The translations under genes and the position numbers were made by a program. Of a stretch of DNA of 5,360 nucleotides, positions 4,761 to 5,360 are shown piece after piece; position 1 is the first letter of the stretch, and each line of letters opens with the position of its first letter. Origin of the DNA: Phycisphaerales bacterium (GTDB lineage: Bacteria; Planctomycetota; Phycisphaerae; Sedimentisphaerales; Anaerohalosphaeraceae); NCBI GenBank assembly GCA_011048645.1, contig DSDR01000066.1:1-5360 (forward strand), given 5' to 3'. The notes beneath the pieces were generated by a model. The model was not told the DNA's origin. It was given only the letters and a program-made list of their open reading frames with translations, and made no database searches.

Positions 4761-5360
4761 GTGATTTTTGAACGAAAACACGATACCCTTGACGCCTCGC
4801 AGGTAGTGGACGAACTTCTCGCCGGCCATCCGATCCATTTGGAACAATGCCGCATCAAAGGAACAATGGATTTAAATGCTGCACTGGCCGAGGCGCCCGC
4901 GGAAAGGGATGACACTGTCTCACGTTCTATCACTCTGACACAAGACATTCATTTTAACAACTGCATATTTGAAGAAGATGTCGCCTTTTCCGGTCCGTGG
5001 GAAAACACCGAGAGCCTGCGCGTGATCTTTAAAGGCGATGTGCGTTTTAATATGTCCGTTTTTTCAGGACAGGCGAGGTTTATCGGTGCGACATTCGAAA
5101 AAGCCGCCGGTTTTGACGGCTGTATATTTCAACGGGTCTGTGCGTTTCGGGAAGCGGTTTTCGGCGGACGCACACTGATTCGCACGGTGATGTTTGACGG
5201 ATACGTGCTGTTTAATAAAGCGCAATTCGTTGAAGATGCCCGTTTTATCAATACCTGTTTCAGCAAAGGCGCCAATTTTACTGAAACCTTGTTCCATCGC
5301 AAAGCGGATTTCCAAGGCGTCTATTCACGCGGTCGGATCATCCCACAAATTGAAGGAGTA
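4761..5360 (+). CDS. phenylalanine-rich pentapeptide-type repeat protein, 3' partial
   Basis: The frame is open from GTG 4761 to the window end, 200 residues with no stop. Residues 1-60 carry no repeat and no signal peptide. From about 61 the sequence is a solenoid of alternating five- and six-residue steps ending in Phe: F65, F70, F76, then after a 14-residue break F90, F96, F101, F107, F112, F118, F123, F129, F134, I140, F145, F151, F156, F162, F167, F173, F178 and F184. Units read like ARFIGATF, AQFVEDARF and GANFTETLF, the style of the Pentapeptide_3 group, which is expected to fold as a right-handed beta-helix. Such proteins lack a general function; some bind gyrase or membranes. The repeat ends near Tyr188 and is followed by SRGRIIPQ at the window edge. 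ATG 4740, overlapping the upstream stop as ATGA, is an in-frame alternative start seven codons earlier, but the strong AGAGGGG site serves GTG 4761. Confidence 0.85.
   Translation, partial: MIFERKHDTLDASQVVDELLAGHPIHLEQCRIKGTMDLNAALAEAPAERDDTVSRSITLTQDIHFNNCIFEEDVAFSGPWENTESLRVIFKGDVRFNMSVFSGQARFIGATFEKAAGFDGCIFQRVCAFREAVFGGRTLIRTVMFDGYVLFNKAQFVEDARFINTCFSKGANFTETLFHRKADFQGVYSRGRIIPQIEGV

Overview
The window carries seven protein-coding genes (two cut by the window edges) in about 5.4 kb. It is tightly packed, and the largest gap between genes is 163 bases. No rRNA, tRNA, CRISPR array or transposase is visible. Moderately high GC, Shine-Dalgarno sites at most starts and gene families found across bacteria show a bacterial chromosome. 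The small CxxC...GKCPxC zinc-ribbon protein and the overall protein style suggest a planctomycete, perhaps of the Phycisphaerae. This is an inference from protein style and has not been tested by comparison.

Layout. Positions 1-922 (+): the C-terminal tail of a polyprenol-phosphate-type family 2 glycosyltransferase, followed closely by a ComF-family phosphoribosyltransferase-like protein. Positions 987-1915 (-): an uncharacterised zinc-ribbon protein downstream of queF. Positions 2023-2718 (+): queC, divergent from queF across a short AT-rich spacer. QueC and QueF catalyse consecutive steps (CDG to preQ0 to preQ1) of queuosine precursor synthesis, so the divergent pair is a small functional module for tRNA modification.

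Positions 2882-5360 (+): a probable operon of three genes with almost no space between them. The first is a PfkB/ribokinase-fold protein. The second is a secreted phosphodiester-glycosidase (NAGPA/DUF2233) family protein. The third is a phenylalanine-rich repeat protein of the pentapeptide-repeat type that runs off the window.

The most unusual point is in the PfkB-fold protein. The usual catalytic GAGD is replaced by GCES, and the NxxE motif is also not recognisable, while the N-terminal sugar-pocket features remain. It looks like a pseudokinase or a sugar-binding protein. Its tight linkage to a secreted glycosidase and a repeat protein is the nearest thing here to an undescribed system. The rest reads as ordinary housekeeping sequence.
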